Origin: JAATFY01 sp049276515
GTDB lineage: Bacteria > Pseudomonadota > Alphaproteobacteria > UBA9219
Assembly (NCBI GenBank): GCA_049276515.1
Contig: JBASWO010000049.1
Coordinates: 1 to 5,275, forward strand
Length of the DNA stretch: 5,275 bases
Direction: 5' to 3'
Shown here in pieces: positions 1 through 5,229 of the stretch. The notes beneath the pieces are model-generated. The model was not told the DNA's origin. It was given only the letters and a program-made list of their open reading frames with translations, and made no database searches. The translations under genes and the position numbers were made by a program. Numbering within the stretch: position 1 is the stretch's first letter; each line of letters opens with the position of its first letter.

Positions 1-60
1 GCTTGGCTGATCATGGCTTTGGTTATTGGCTATGGTTTTGCCTGGATTGCTCAGCCAAGC
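1..60. repeat. Inverted repeat (10-bp arms, 40-base spacer) marking a fold-back in the DUF962 gene
   Basis: Positions 1-10 (GCTTGGCTGA) and 51-60 (TCAGCCAAGC) are exact reverse complements. The left arm begins at the first base of the window, so its true length is unknown. The spacer, read on the plus strand in frame with the left arm, encodes LIMALVIGYGFAWIA, which is the natural continuation of the minus-strand DUF962 protein that breaks off at the right arm. The simplest reading is that the sequence goes up to the end of the right arm, jumps to the opposite strand about 40 bases further on, and comes back. That is the form left by a fold-back amplification or assembly chimera, or by a real small inversion. 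Confidence 0.8.
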
Positions 61-216
61 GATACTAAGACAAACAATTGCTTTAAAGAGGGCTAAGAGC
101 GCTAAGAGCGTGCCGATAACATGAAGCAAACGCGCCTTACGATTGCTATGTTGGCTCAAATAAAACGGCCAGAATTCGTTATAGCTCGTAAAAGCTGATG
201 TTTTTAGCTCTGTCAT
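1..216 (-). CDS. DUF962 / Mpo1-like membrane protein, N-terminal part, disrupted at window edge
   Basis: The minus-strand frame from ATG at 216 stays open for 72 codons to the window edge. Residues 1-55 look like the start of a bacterial DUF962 (Mpo1-like) protein: FWPFYLSQHS at about 15-24, then RLLHVIGTLLALLALF at about 29-44, which gives the family pattern of a conserved His (H23), a second His (H32) and the first membrane helix. Family members are about 100 residues, membrane-embedded and mostly uncharacterised in bacteria; yeast Mpo1 acts in 2-hydroxy fatty acid oxidation. After residue 55 the reading becomes hydrophilic (SNPGKTIANNQ) and unlike the family. The expected second helix (AWLIMALVIGYGFAWIA) is encoded instead on the plus strand at 1-51, so the gene is inverted on itself here. 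ATG 216 is the only start available: an in-frame stop lies 13 codons upstream with no other ATG, GTG or TTG between. No clear Shine-Dalgarno is seen. The gene is divergent from asd. Family assignment is from remembered motifs. Confidence 0.75.
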   Translation of the reverse strand, partial: MTELKTSAFTSYNEFWPFYLSQHSNRKARLLHVIGTLLALLALFKAIVCLSIAWLSNPGKTIANNQSHDQPS

Positions 217-227
217 GGTGTCAAACG

Positions 228-256
228 TTGTTTTTGGCTCATTTCCTGTGTACTAT
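228..256 (+). promoter_or_regulatory. Possible sigma-70-type promoter for asd-dapB
   Basis: A TTGTTT hexamer at 228-233 and TACTAT at 251-256 are separated by 17 bases in the divergent spacer. They match 3 of 6 and 4 of 6 consensus positions. Transcription would begin near 263 and leave a leader of about 36 bases before the ATG at 299. The match is weak; its main support is its position ahead of an operon that needs a promoter. Confidence 0.25.
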
Positions 257-286
257 CATAAAGGATTGAATAACAGGTGAATAGTG

Positions 287-290
287 AAGG
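287..290 (+). promoter_or_regulatory. Ribosome binding site deciding the asd start
   Basis: AAGG lies 8 bases before the ATG at 299, favouring that start. The in-frame GTG at 284 has an AGGTGA at 275-280 only 3 bases upstream, which is close for efficient initiation, and would add five residues (MKAKS) not expected in the family. Confidence 0.5.
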
Positions 291-298
291 CTAAGTCT

Positions 299-1318
299 AT
301 GAAAAAGTACAAGGTTGCCGTTGTTGGCGCTACTGGAAATGTCGGGCAAGAAATGCTCAAAACCGTAGCTGAGCGCGAATTTCCTATTGCGGATATGATC
401 GCCCTCGCCTCCATCAAATCGGCTGGCAGTGAAGTCAGCTTTGGTGAAGATGATGTTTTGACTGTTCAAGATCTCGCCAAGTTTGATTTTAAAGGCGTTG
501 ATATCTGTCTTTCTTCTGCCGGTGCTAAAATTTCCGCTGAGTTTGCTCCGCGTGCGGCGAAGGCCGGCTGCATTGTGATCGATAACACATCACACTTCCG
601 CATGGACCCTGATGTGCCTTTGATTGTGCCGGAAGTGAATGCAAAAGCTATCGCCGGCTACACCAAGCGCAACATTATCGCCAACCCCAATTGCTCAACC
701 ATTCAAATGTTGGTTGCGCTGAAACCGCTGCATGATCTTGCGACCATCAAGCGTATTGTGGTCTCGACCTATCAATCCGTCTCAGGTGGTGGACGTGAAG
801 CAATGGATGAACTTTTTAGCCAAACACGAGCTGTTTTTGTCAATGACGCACTCACCAAAGAAGTGTTTCGCAAACAAATCGCTTTTAATGTCATTCCGCA
901 GATCGATGTCTTCATGGAAGATGGCATGACCAAAGAAGAATGGAAGATGGCGGCCGAAACCAAGAAGATCCTGGATCCCAAGATCAAGGTTACAGCGACC
1001 TGCGTTCGCGTCCCCGTCTTCATCGGACATTCGGAAGCGGTGAATATAGAATTTGAGAAACCAATCTCGGCAGCTGAAGCGCGCGCGGCCCTTAAAAAGG
1101 CGCCAGGCGTGACTGTGATTGATCATCAGCATGAAGAAGGCTTTGTGACGCCTGTCGAATGTGCCGGTGAAGACGCAACTTTTGTAAGCCGTATCCGCGA
1201 AGATATTACCGTCGAAAATGGCCTCAATATGTGGATTGTCTCGGATAATCTCCGTAAAGGCGCCGCTCTCAATGCTGTTCAAATCGCTGAAGTGCTAGCG
1301 AAAGATTATCTCAAATGA
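299..1318 (+). CDS. asd: Aspartate-semialdehyde dehydrogenase
   Basis: This cytoplasmic enzyme reduces L-aspartyl-4-phosphate to L-aspartate 4-semialdehyde with NADPH, the branch point to lysine/diaminopimelate, threonine and methionine. The 339-residue protein has the expected family length. It opens with KYKVAVVGATGNVG, whose GATGNVG (10-16) is the NADP-binding glycine loop. NPNCSTIQ carries the catalytic cysteine (C132); STYQSVSGGG follows at about 156-165. The second half has CVRVPVFIGHSEAV at about 235-248, with the substrate-binding Arg and catalytic His (H244). The start at 299 fits the usual M-x-x-Y-K-V-A-V-V-G beginning; a GTG at 284 would add five residues. The stop overlaps the dapB start as ATGA, so asd and dapB should be cotranscribed and translationally coupled. 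No damage or missing key residue is seen. Confidence 0.96.
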   Translation: MKKYKVAVVGATGNVGQEMLKTVAEREFPIADMIALASIKSAGSEVSFGEDDVLTVQDLAKFDFKGVDICLSSAGAKISAEFAPRAAKAGCIVIDNTSHFRMDPDVPLIVPEVNAKAIAGYTKRNIIANPNCSTIQMLVALKPLHDLATIKRIVVSTYQSVSGGGREAMDELFSQTRAVFVNDALTKEVFRKQIAFNVIPQIDVFMEDGMTKEEWKMAAETKKILDPKIKVTATCVRVPVFIGHSEAVNIEFEKPISAAEARAALKKAPGVTVIDHQHEEGFVTPVECAGEDATFVSRIREDITVENGLNMWIVSDNLRKGAALNAVQIAEVLAKDYLK

Positions 1319-2043
1319 CCAAGGTAGGTATTCTTGGTTATTACGGTCGTATGGGACAAGCCATTGCAGCTGAAGTTGCTGCCCATAAAGAGTGTACTCT
1401 TGCAGGTGGCGCTGTTCTTGAGATTAATCCGCAGTTTAAAAACCCTGACAACACAGTGATTTCAGAAAAAGTTGAAGAGATCATGGCACTTAGTGATGTC
1501 ATGATTGATTTTACCTTTGCCGTAGCCACGATCGGCAATATCAAGCTTGCCACGAATAACAAAAAACCCATGGTTGTTGGCACAACGGGTATTACGCCTG
1601 AAGCTTTGGATGCGCTGAAAGAAGCCGCTAAAAAAATCCCTGTGCTTTACGCATCAAACACATCGCTCTCCCTTGCAGCCATGAAAAAAGTCACGGTACT
1701 TGCCGCAAAGTTGCTGGCTGATTTCGATTATGATGTGGCTATTCTTGATGAACATCATAATCAGAAGAAAGACGCACCATCTGGTACCGCTAAAACCTTG
1801 GGTGAAGCAGTACTTCAAGGTAATGCAGGCAAGAAGCAGCCAAGCTATGCGGCTATTCGTGCGGGCCATATTATAGGCAATCACGAAGTTATGTTTACGG
1901 GCAATGGGGAGACTATTCGCATTCATCATAGTGTCACGGACCGTGCGATTTTTGCACGCGGCGCTGTCCAAGCAGCTCTTTGGCTCGCTAAAAAGCCCGC
2001 CGGCTTTTACGGCATGGATGATGTACTGGGGTTTAAAGCCTAA
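1315..2043 (+). CDS. dapB: 4-hydroxy-tetrahydrodipicolinate reductase
   Basis: DapB reduces hydroxy-tetrahydrodipicolinate, the DapA product, to tetrahydrodipicolinate using NAD(P)H. The N-terminal Rossmann domain shows KVGILGYYGRMGQAI (3-17), MIDFT (63-67) and VVGTTG (87-92). The substrate domain has the diagnostic DEHHNQKKDAPSGTA (145-159): H147 and H148 correspond to the E. coli catalytic H159/H160, K151 to K163, and T158 to T170. IRAGHIIGNHEVMF and HHSVTDRAIFARGA follow, as usual. At 242 residues it is somewhat shorter than the roughly 270 of E. coli but complete in its motifs. The usual S-x-N-x-S-x-G-V segment reads ASNTSLSLAA here, a mild divergence. The start is the ATG of the ATGA overlap with asd, with no strong Shine-Dalgarno of its own. 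The stop overlaps the end of the convergent dapA. Confidence 0.95.
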   Translation: MTKVGILGYYGRMGQAIAAEVAAHKECTLAGGAVLEINPQFKNPDNTVISEKVEEIMALSDVMIDFTFAVATIGNIKLATNNKKPMVVGTTGITPEALDALKEAAKKIPVLYASNTSLSLAAMKKVTVLAAKLLADFDYDVAILDEHHNQKKDAPSGTAKTLGEAVLQGNAGKKQPSYAAIRAGHIIGNHEVMFTGNGETIRIHHSVTDRAIFARGAVQAALWLAKKPAGFYGMDDVLGFKA

Positions 2044-2951
2044 GCGCGTTTCAAAACGCCGTTAGCTGGCGCTAATCCAACTTTTTTCATCGCTTCTTCG
2101 ACGAGTTTTTCATTGGCTTTGGCTATTGGCACCAAAGGCAGGCGGAATTCGTAGCGGCAGAGGCCAAGCAAAGATGCTGCGTATTTCACAGGGCCTGGCG
2201 AGGTTTCTGCAAAAAGCGCATCATGTAATGGCATCAGCTGATCATTGATCTTCTGAGCTGTCGCTACATCACCCTTTGCCCAAGCATTATGCATTTGCGC
2301 GCACAAGGCTGGCGCAATGTTCGATGTCACTGAAATGCAGCCATGTCCACCTTCTGACAAGAAGGGTAAAGCAACAGGGTCATCGCCTGTGAGCTGAATG
2401 TAAGTCTCGCCGCAGGTGGAGCGTGTACGCACCACGCGCGTGATGTCACCGGATGAATCTTTCACACCAACAATGCGCGGCAATTCTGCCAAACGTTGCT
2501 GGGTTTCAATGCTCATATTCACAACCGAGCGGCCAGGAATATTATAAATATAAATCGGCAGACCCGTTGCATCATGAATGGCTTTGTAATGTTGATACAT
2601 GCCTTCTTGGGTTGGCTTATTATAATAAGGCACAACATGCAAAGCGGCGTCAGCGCCGTCTTTTTCAGCATGCTTCGTAAGACTGATAGCCTCGGCAGTC
2701 GAATTTGATCCGCAACCTGCCATAACAGGTACTTTACCTTTAGCGACTTCAATACAGAGTTTGACGACGCGGTTATGTTCTTCATGCGTCAGGGTTGGCG
2801 ATTCACCTGTTGTTCCACAAGGAATGAGGCCATGCGTGCCTTGGTCAATTTGCCATTGCACGAATTCCTGAAAACGTTTTTCGTCGACCTTGCCGTCCGC
2901 AAAGGGGGTAATAAGGGCCGTGTTTGAGCCGTGAAATTGCGTTTTAGCCAT
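2040..2951 (-). CDS. dapA: 4-hydroxy-tetrahydrodipicolinate synthase
   Basis: DapA condenses pyruvate with aspartate semialdehyde, the first committed step to lysine and diaminopimelate, and is a TIM-barrel lyase using a Schiff-base lysine. The 303-residue product has ALITPF near the N terminus, then PCGTTGESPTLTHEEH with T47/T48. VVPYYNKPTQEG holds Y110, YNIPGRS holds Y136 and R141, and VGVKDSSGD holds the catalytic lysine K164. All align to E. coli T44/T45, Y107, Y133, R138 and K161 with a constant offset of three, so the active site is complete. The ATG at 2951 is chosen because AGGAG lies 6 bases upstream and MAKTQFHG is a normal start; the frame is open for ten more codons back to a TTG at 2981, which has no such support. 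It lies 59 bases downstream of dapD and is probably in the same transcript. Its last codons overlap the dapB stop by four bases. Confidence 0.96.
   Translation of the reverse strand: MAKTQFHGSNTALITPFADGKVDEKRFQEFVQWQIDQGTHGLIPCGTTGESPTLTHEEHNRVVKLCIEVAKGKVPVMAGCGSNSTAEAISLTKHAEKDGADAALHVVPYYNKPTQEGMYQHYKAIHDATGLPIYIYNIPGRSVVNMSIETQQRLAELPRIVGVKDSSGDITRVVRTRSTCGETYIQLTGDDPVALPFLSEGGHGCISVTSNIAPALCAQMHNAWAKGDVATAQKINDQLMPLHDALFAETSPGPVKYAASLLGLCRYEFRLPLVPIAKANEKLVEEAMKKVGLAPANGVLKRA
2046..2075. repeat. Tandem small hairpins at the convergent dapB/dapA ends
   Basis: GCGTTT (2046-2051) and AAACGC (2054-2059) form a perfect 6-bp inverted repeat around a 2-base centre; realistically this is a 5-bp stem with a 4-base loop. 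TTAGC (2062-2066) and GCTAA (2071-2075) form a second stem with a TGGC loop. Both lie just after the dapB stop and within the last codons of dapA. Neither is followed by a T-tract on either strand, so they are not standard intrinsic terminators. They might slow or protect transcript 3' ends, or be chance. Confidence 0.3.
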
Positions 2952-2957
2952 GATCGT

Positions 2958-2962
2958 CTCCT
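2958..2962 (-). promoter_or_regulatory. Strong ribosome binding site of dapA
   Basis: AGGAG on the minus strand lies six bases before the ATG at 2951. It fixes the dapA start and rules in favour of the 303-residue product over a ten-residue-longer form from a TTG. Confidence 0.75.
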
Positions 2963-3010
2963 GCCATGTAAGTGACAGCAATTAGATCATAAAGTGACCG
3001 GAAATGCCAA

Positions 3011-3850
3011 TTAATCGCGTAAAAGGTCGTTGACCGAGGTCTTTTCGCGGGTCTTTTGATCGACCCTTTTAACGATAACAACGCAAGCTAGAGACGGTCC
3101 TGGTTGGCCATTCGGTAAAGGCTTACCTGGTAAAGAACCTGGCACGACAACGGAATAAGCTGGCACACGGCCTATGAAAATCTCGCCTGTCGCGCGATCA
3201 ATGACCTTCGTTGAGCCACTGATAAAAGTACCCATCGAGAGAACAGATCCCTCTTCGATGATGACCCCTTCAGCAACTTCTGAGCGCGCACCGACAAAAC
3301 AATTATCTTCAATGATTGTGGGATTGGCTTGCAGTGGCTCAAGCACACCACCCAACCCTGCTCCGCCAGAGATATGACAGTTCTTACCCACCTGTGCACA
3401 GGATCCAACGGTTGCCCAAGTATCAATCATTGTGCCTTCATCAACGCGCGCACCAACATTCACAAAGCTTGGCATCAAAACGACTTTTGGCGCTATGTAA
3501 GCTGAGTAACGGACAATACAATTGGGGACTGCGCGAAACCCAGCATCATTAAAACGAGCGCCATCCCATTCATTAAACTTGCTTGGAACTTTATCCCACC
3601 AGCAAGCACCATCGGGGCCATTGCCTATAAGCGAGGAGTCATTGAGGCGGAAAGATAAGAGGACAGCTTTTTTAAGCCATTGATGGACTTCCCATTTGCC
3701 ATTGATCTTTTCAGCAACGCGAAGGCGCCCTGTATCAAGCCCATCTAAAGCCTTGGTAACAGCATCACGCTGGGCACCTTTGGTAGCGCTTGAAATATCA
3801 GCGCGCTGTTCCCATGCCTGATCGATAATGGTGGCAAGTTCTTGGCTCAT
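3011..3850 (-). CDS. dapD: 2,3,4,5-tetrahydropyridine-2,6-dicarboxylate N-succinyltransferase
   Basis: DapD transfers succinyl from succinyl-CoA to tetrahydrodipicolinate, committing the cell to the succinylase branch of diaminopimelate synthesis. The 279-residue length matches the family (E. coli 274). The N-terminal helical domain runs to about residue 105, including RVAEKINGKWEVHQWLKKAV. The left-handed beta-helix of hexapeptide repeats follows from about 110 to 240, for example MIDTWATVGSCAQVG, CHISGGAGLGGVLEP and CFVGARSEVAEGVIIEEG. D143 in MIDTW and E191 in GARSEV match the catalytic Asp and Glu described for mycobacterial DapD. The C terminus ends KTREKTSVNDLLRD, typical of the family. 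The start ATG lies three bases after the stop of the mgtC-like gene and in the same frame, with only a weak AAG-type ribosome site, so translation is probably coupled to that gene. dapA follows downstream. Confidence 0.96.
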   Translation of the reverse strand: MSQELATIIDQAWEQRADISSATKGAQRDAVTKALDGLDTGRLRVAEKINGKWEVHQWLKKAVLLSFRLNDSSLIGNGPDGACWWDKVPSKFNEWDGARFNDAGFRAVPNCIVRYSAYIAPKVVLMPSFVNVGARVDEGTMIDTWATVGSCAQVGKNCHISGGAGLGGVLEPLQANPTIIEDNCFVGARSEVAEGVIIEEGSVLSMGTFISGSTKVIDRATGEIFIGRVPAYSVVVPGSLPGKPLPNGQPGPSLACVVIVKRVDQKTREKTSVNDLLRD

Positions 3851-3853
3851 CGC

Positions 3854-4603
3854 TTAATTACGCGCGTGCGAGACGTGATAGCTTTCAACGCCTTCAGCTT
3901 TAGATAAAGCTTGGCCCAAGCTAATCAAAGATGTGCTCTTACCTTTTCCTAATGAGACAACTACAAAGCGCCATTCGGATTGATCGGTACGTTTTGCGAT
4001 AACAAAGGATCCTGTTGCAATCACATAACCATGCGTGAGGACGATACGATTGAGATCATCTTCTGAGGGCGTGATGTTTTTGTGGAAATGCAAAGTGATC
4101 GCCAAGGCATGCCGCGAAGGCAAGAAATTTTCGAGCCGTAAACCCCACCACATGAAGAGAGCAGCAAGCAGGGAGACCAAAATCGCAGCTGCATAAAAAC
4201 CGACGCCAACGAGAACGCCGATGGCAGAAACTGTCCAGATCGATGCCGCTGTTGTAAGACCACTGATGTTGAGACCGTCACGCATAATGACGCCTGCACC
4301 AAGGAAGCCGATGCCTGTGACAACACCTTGAATGATACGGCCGGGATCGACATTGCCTATATGGATGTCATGACCGCCATACCAGAATTCTGGATAACCA
4401 GCGATAACGGTAAGAGCGCATGAGGCCATACAAACGAGGCCATAGGTACGCATACCAGCGGCACGGCCGCGGTAGGAACGCTCATAACCAACAAAGAGGC
4501 CGAGCGCGAAAGCGCCTATGAGATTAAAGAAAACGACAATATTGGCTTCAACGGCAGGTGCCGACCAATAACTGGCGAGGGATTCATAAGAAAGGGCGAG
4601 CAT
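3854..4603 (-). CDS. MgtC/SapB family membrane protein
   Basis: This 249-residue inner-membrane protein carries both MgtC signatures: GYERSYRGRAAGMRTYGLVC at 39-58 (the G-x-E-R ... G-R-x-A-G-x-R-T motif) and VTGIGFLGAGVIMRDG at 95-110, followed by ISGLTTAASIWTVSAIGVLVG. Hydrophobic stretches at about 21-40, 55-70, 90-107, 116-135 and 136-153 suggest about five membrane helices. Residues from about 166 to 245 form a soluble tail (LHFHKNITPSEDDLNRIVL onward) of the size and pattern of the ACT-like domain known in some MgtC proteins. MgtC of Salmonella aids growth in low magnesium and in macrophages and inhibits ATP synthase, but most relatives such as YhiD/SapB have unknown roles; no specific role is claimed here. 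The ATG at 4603 has GGGA seven bases upstream. The gene is first in an apparent operon with dapD (three-base gap) and dapA, and is divergent from zur. I would not call it mgtC itself. Confidence 0.9.
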   Translation of the reverse strand: MLALSYESLASYWSAPAVEANIVVFFNLIGAFALGLFVGYERSYRGRAAGMRTYGLVCMASCALTVIAGYPEFWYGGHDIHIGNVDPGRIIQGVVTGIGFLGAGVIMRDGLNISGLTTAASIWTVSAIGVLVGVGFYAAAILVSLLAALFMWWGLRLENFLPSRHALAITLHFHKNITPSEDDLNRIVLTHGYVIATGSFVIAKRTDQSEWRFVVVSLGKGKSTSLISLGQALSKAEGVESYHVSHARN

Positions 4604-4676
4604 ACATAAGTCCCAAAGATTCAGAAGCAGGCAGCATCCAATAAGACTCGTTTCAGTGCAAGAGGTTATGTGAAAA

Positions 4677-4684
4677 AGGAGGTG
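4677..4684 (+). promoter_or_regulatory. Perfect Shine-Dalgarno sequence upstream of zur, positioned for an out-of-frame ATG
   Basis: AGGAGGTG is an almost full complement of the 16S rRNA 3' end. It lies 9 bases before an ATG at 4694 but 37 bases before the zur ATG at 4722. The ATG at 4694 opens a different frame from zur. Of the starts in this window this is the strongest ribosome site, and it does not serve the annotated start directly. Confidence 0.6.
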
Positions 4685-4693
4685 TTTTGCTTA

Positions 4694-4771
4694 ATGTCTC
4701 GGTATCGGGTAAAAAACACTCATGAAGCCAAAAACTACCAAAACCTGCTCAAAAAAGAAGGGCTGCCATGA
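4694..4771 (+). CDS. Possible 25-codon leader peptide overlapping the zur start
   Basis: From ATG 4694 a 25-residue frame reads MSRYRVKNTHEAKNYQ followed by NLLKKEGLP, then TGA. It overlaps the first 50 bases of zur in another frame. The support is the AGGAGGTG nine bases upstream; the peptide resembles nothing I recognise. It could be a real upstream frame that couples translation into zur. Alternatively it is the true zur N terminus, separated from the rest by a one-base error in the A6 run at 4751-4756: removing one A fuses the two frames into a protein of about 158 residues. Confidence 0.3.
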   Translation: MSRYRVKNTHEAKNYQNLLKKEGLP

Positions 4772-5171
4772 TCATCATCTTGGCGCCAATGAAAGCACTG
4801 TTCAGAAAATTCTGGCTAAAAGTGATAAACCTCTTAGCGCCTATGATATCATTCCCAAAATGGCCAAACAGTTGGGACATACTGTTGCCCCTGTCACTGT
4901 CTATCGCGCGCTTGAGCATTTAGCAGAGCATGGTCTTGTAACCCGTATCGAAAGCAAAAATGCCTATATTCTTTGCCAGCATCCCGAAGAAAATCATGAT
5001 TGCATGTTTTTCATCTGTCGTACTTGCGGTACGGCCACGGAAGCCAGCGATGATAAAATTAGCCGCCTCCTTCGCAAAGAAGCCGATCTTTTGGGTTTTG
5101 GCATCAATAAGCAGATTTTAGAAATTGTTGGTCTTTGCAAAGCTTGTGCGAGGAAATCGCGCGCCGCTTGA
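4722..5171 (+). CDS. zur: Fur-family zinc uptake regulator (Zur)
   Basis: A 149-residue Fur-superfamily repressor, expected to bind DNA as a zinc-loaded dimer and shut off zinc uptake genes. The winged-helix domain spans about 22-80: KPLSAYDIIPKMAKQLG, then APVTVYRALEHLAEHGLV with the recognition helix, then RIESKNAYILC. The C-terminal dimer domain has CRTCG (C99, C102) and CKAC (C139, C142), the structural four-cysteine zinc site. C85, H92 and E107 match E. coli regulatory-site ligands C88, H96 and E111, but the place of H77 is taken by T74. The N terminus is short and lacks the L-T-P-x-R helix of E. coli Zur, as I recall for alphaproteobacterial Zur proteins, and carries a Cys/His-rich CSKKKGCHDHH. 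ATG 4722 is the only usable start in this frame (in-frame TAA at 4710) yet has no Shine-Dalgarno. Zur rather than Fur, Mur or PerR is preferred from motif similarity and the operator just downstream. Confidence 0.85.
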   Translation: MKPKTTKTCSKKKGCHDHHLGANESTVQKILAKSDKPLSAYDIIPKMAKQLGHTVAPVTVYRALEHLAEHGLVTRIESKNAYILCQHPEENHDCMFFICRTCGTATEASDDKISRLLRKEADLLGFGINKQILEIVGLCKACARKSRAA

Positions 5172-5194
5172 CGGGTGTCTTTTTTTATGGTCTC

Positions 5195-5215
5195 AAATGT
5201 TATGTTATAACATTT
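5195..5215. promoter_or_regulatory. Zur operator (Zur box)
   Basis: AAATGTTAT at 5195-5203 and ATAACATTT at 5207-5215 are exact reverse complements separated by three bases. This is the core of the proteobacterial Zur consensus (G-AAATGTTATA-N-TATAACATTT-C). It lies 24 bases after the zur stop and 14 bases before the next start codon, so zinc-loaded Zur should repress the downstream gene. No equally good copy is seen upstream of zur, so autoregulation is not evident. Confidence 0.85.
5203..5211 (+). promoter_or_regulatory. Extended -10 element inside the Zur box
   Basis: TGTTATAAC fits the extended -10 form TGnTATAAT with one mismatch and lies wholly within the Zur palindrome. Transcription would start near 5218, giving a leader of about 12 bases. 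No good -35 is present, as is common for extended -10 promoters. Zur binding would block RNA polymerase directly. This is inferred from sequence alone. Confidence 0.4.
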
Positions 5216-5229
5216 AATGAGTCCTTGTG

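Noticed and set aside
1..60. Site-specific invertible DNA switch inside the DUF962 gene
   Set aside because: Not adopted as the main reading: the 40-base core is very short, no recombinase gene is nearby, and the arm is cut by the window edge, which fits a fold-back chimera better. Kept open in the finding.
219..224. TTGACA on the minus strand as a -35 box for the DUF962 gene
   Set aside because: It sits two bases from the start codon, so a -10 and transcription start would fall inside the coding region.
214..242. Nine-codon minus-strand mini-frame MSQKQRLTP overlapping the DUF962 ATG as ATGA
   Set aside because: An AGGA is only one base from its ATG, too close for a ribosome site, and short frames of this size are expected by chance.
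239..469. 76-codon minus-strand frame over the asd start
   Set aside because: It lies antisense to the conserved asd N terminus and resembles no family, so it is a shadow frame.
782..1282. 166-codon minus-strand frame inside asd
   Set aside because: It is fully antisense to a clear asd coding region with all its motifs and has no recognisable domain.
1654..1971. 105-codon minus-strand frame inside dapB
   Set aside because: It is antisense to the DapB catalytic segment and shows no protein-family pattern.
2944..2967. Seven-codon minus-strand frame MAGDDHG overlapping the dapA start
   Set aside because: It simply arises from the bases that form the dapA ribosome site, with no ribosome site of its own.
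3935..3955. Walker-A-like GKGKST in the MgtC-like tail
   Set aside because: The first glycine of G-x4-G-K-S/T is not correctly placed and there is no NTPase fold around it.
4604..4721. Promoters in the divergent mgtC-like/zur spacer
   Set aside because: Both genes need promoters here, but no -35/-10 pair with good spacing could be picked on either strand.
5170..5186. Intrinsic terminator after zur (GAC, GGGT loop, GTC, then seven Ts)
   Set aside because: The stem is only three base pairs, too weak to call a terminator despite the T-tract.
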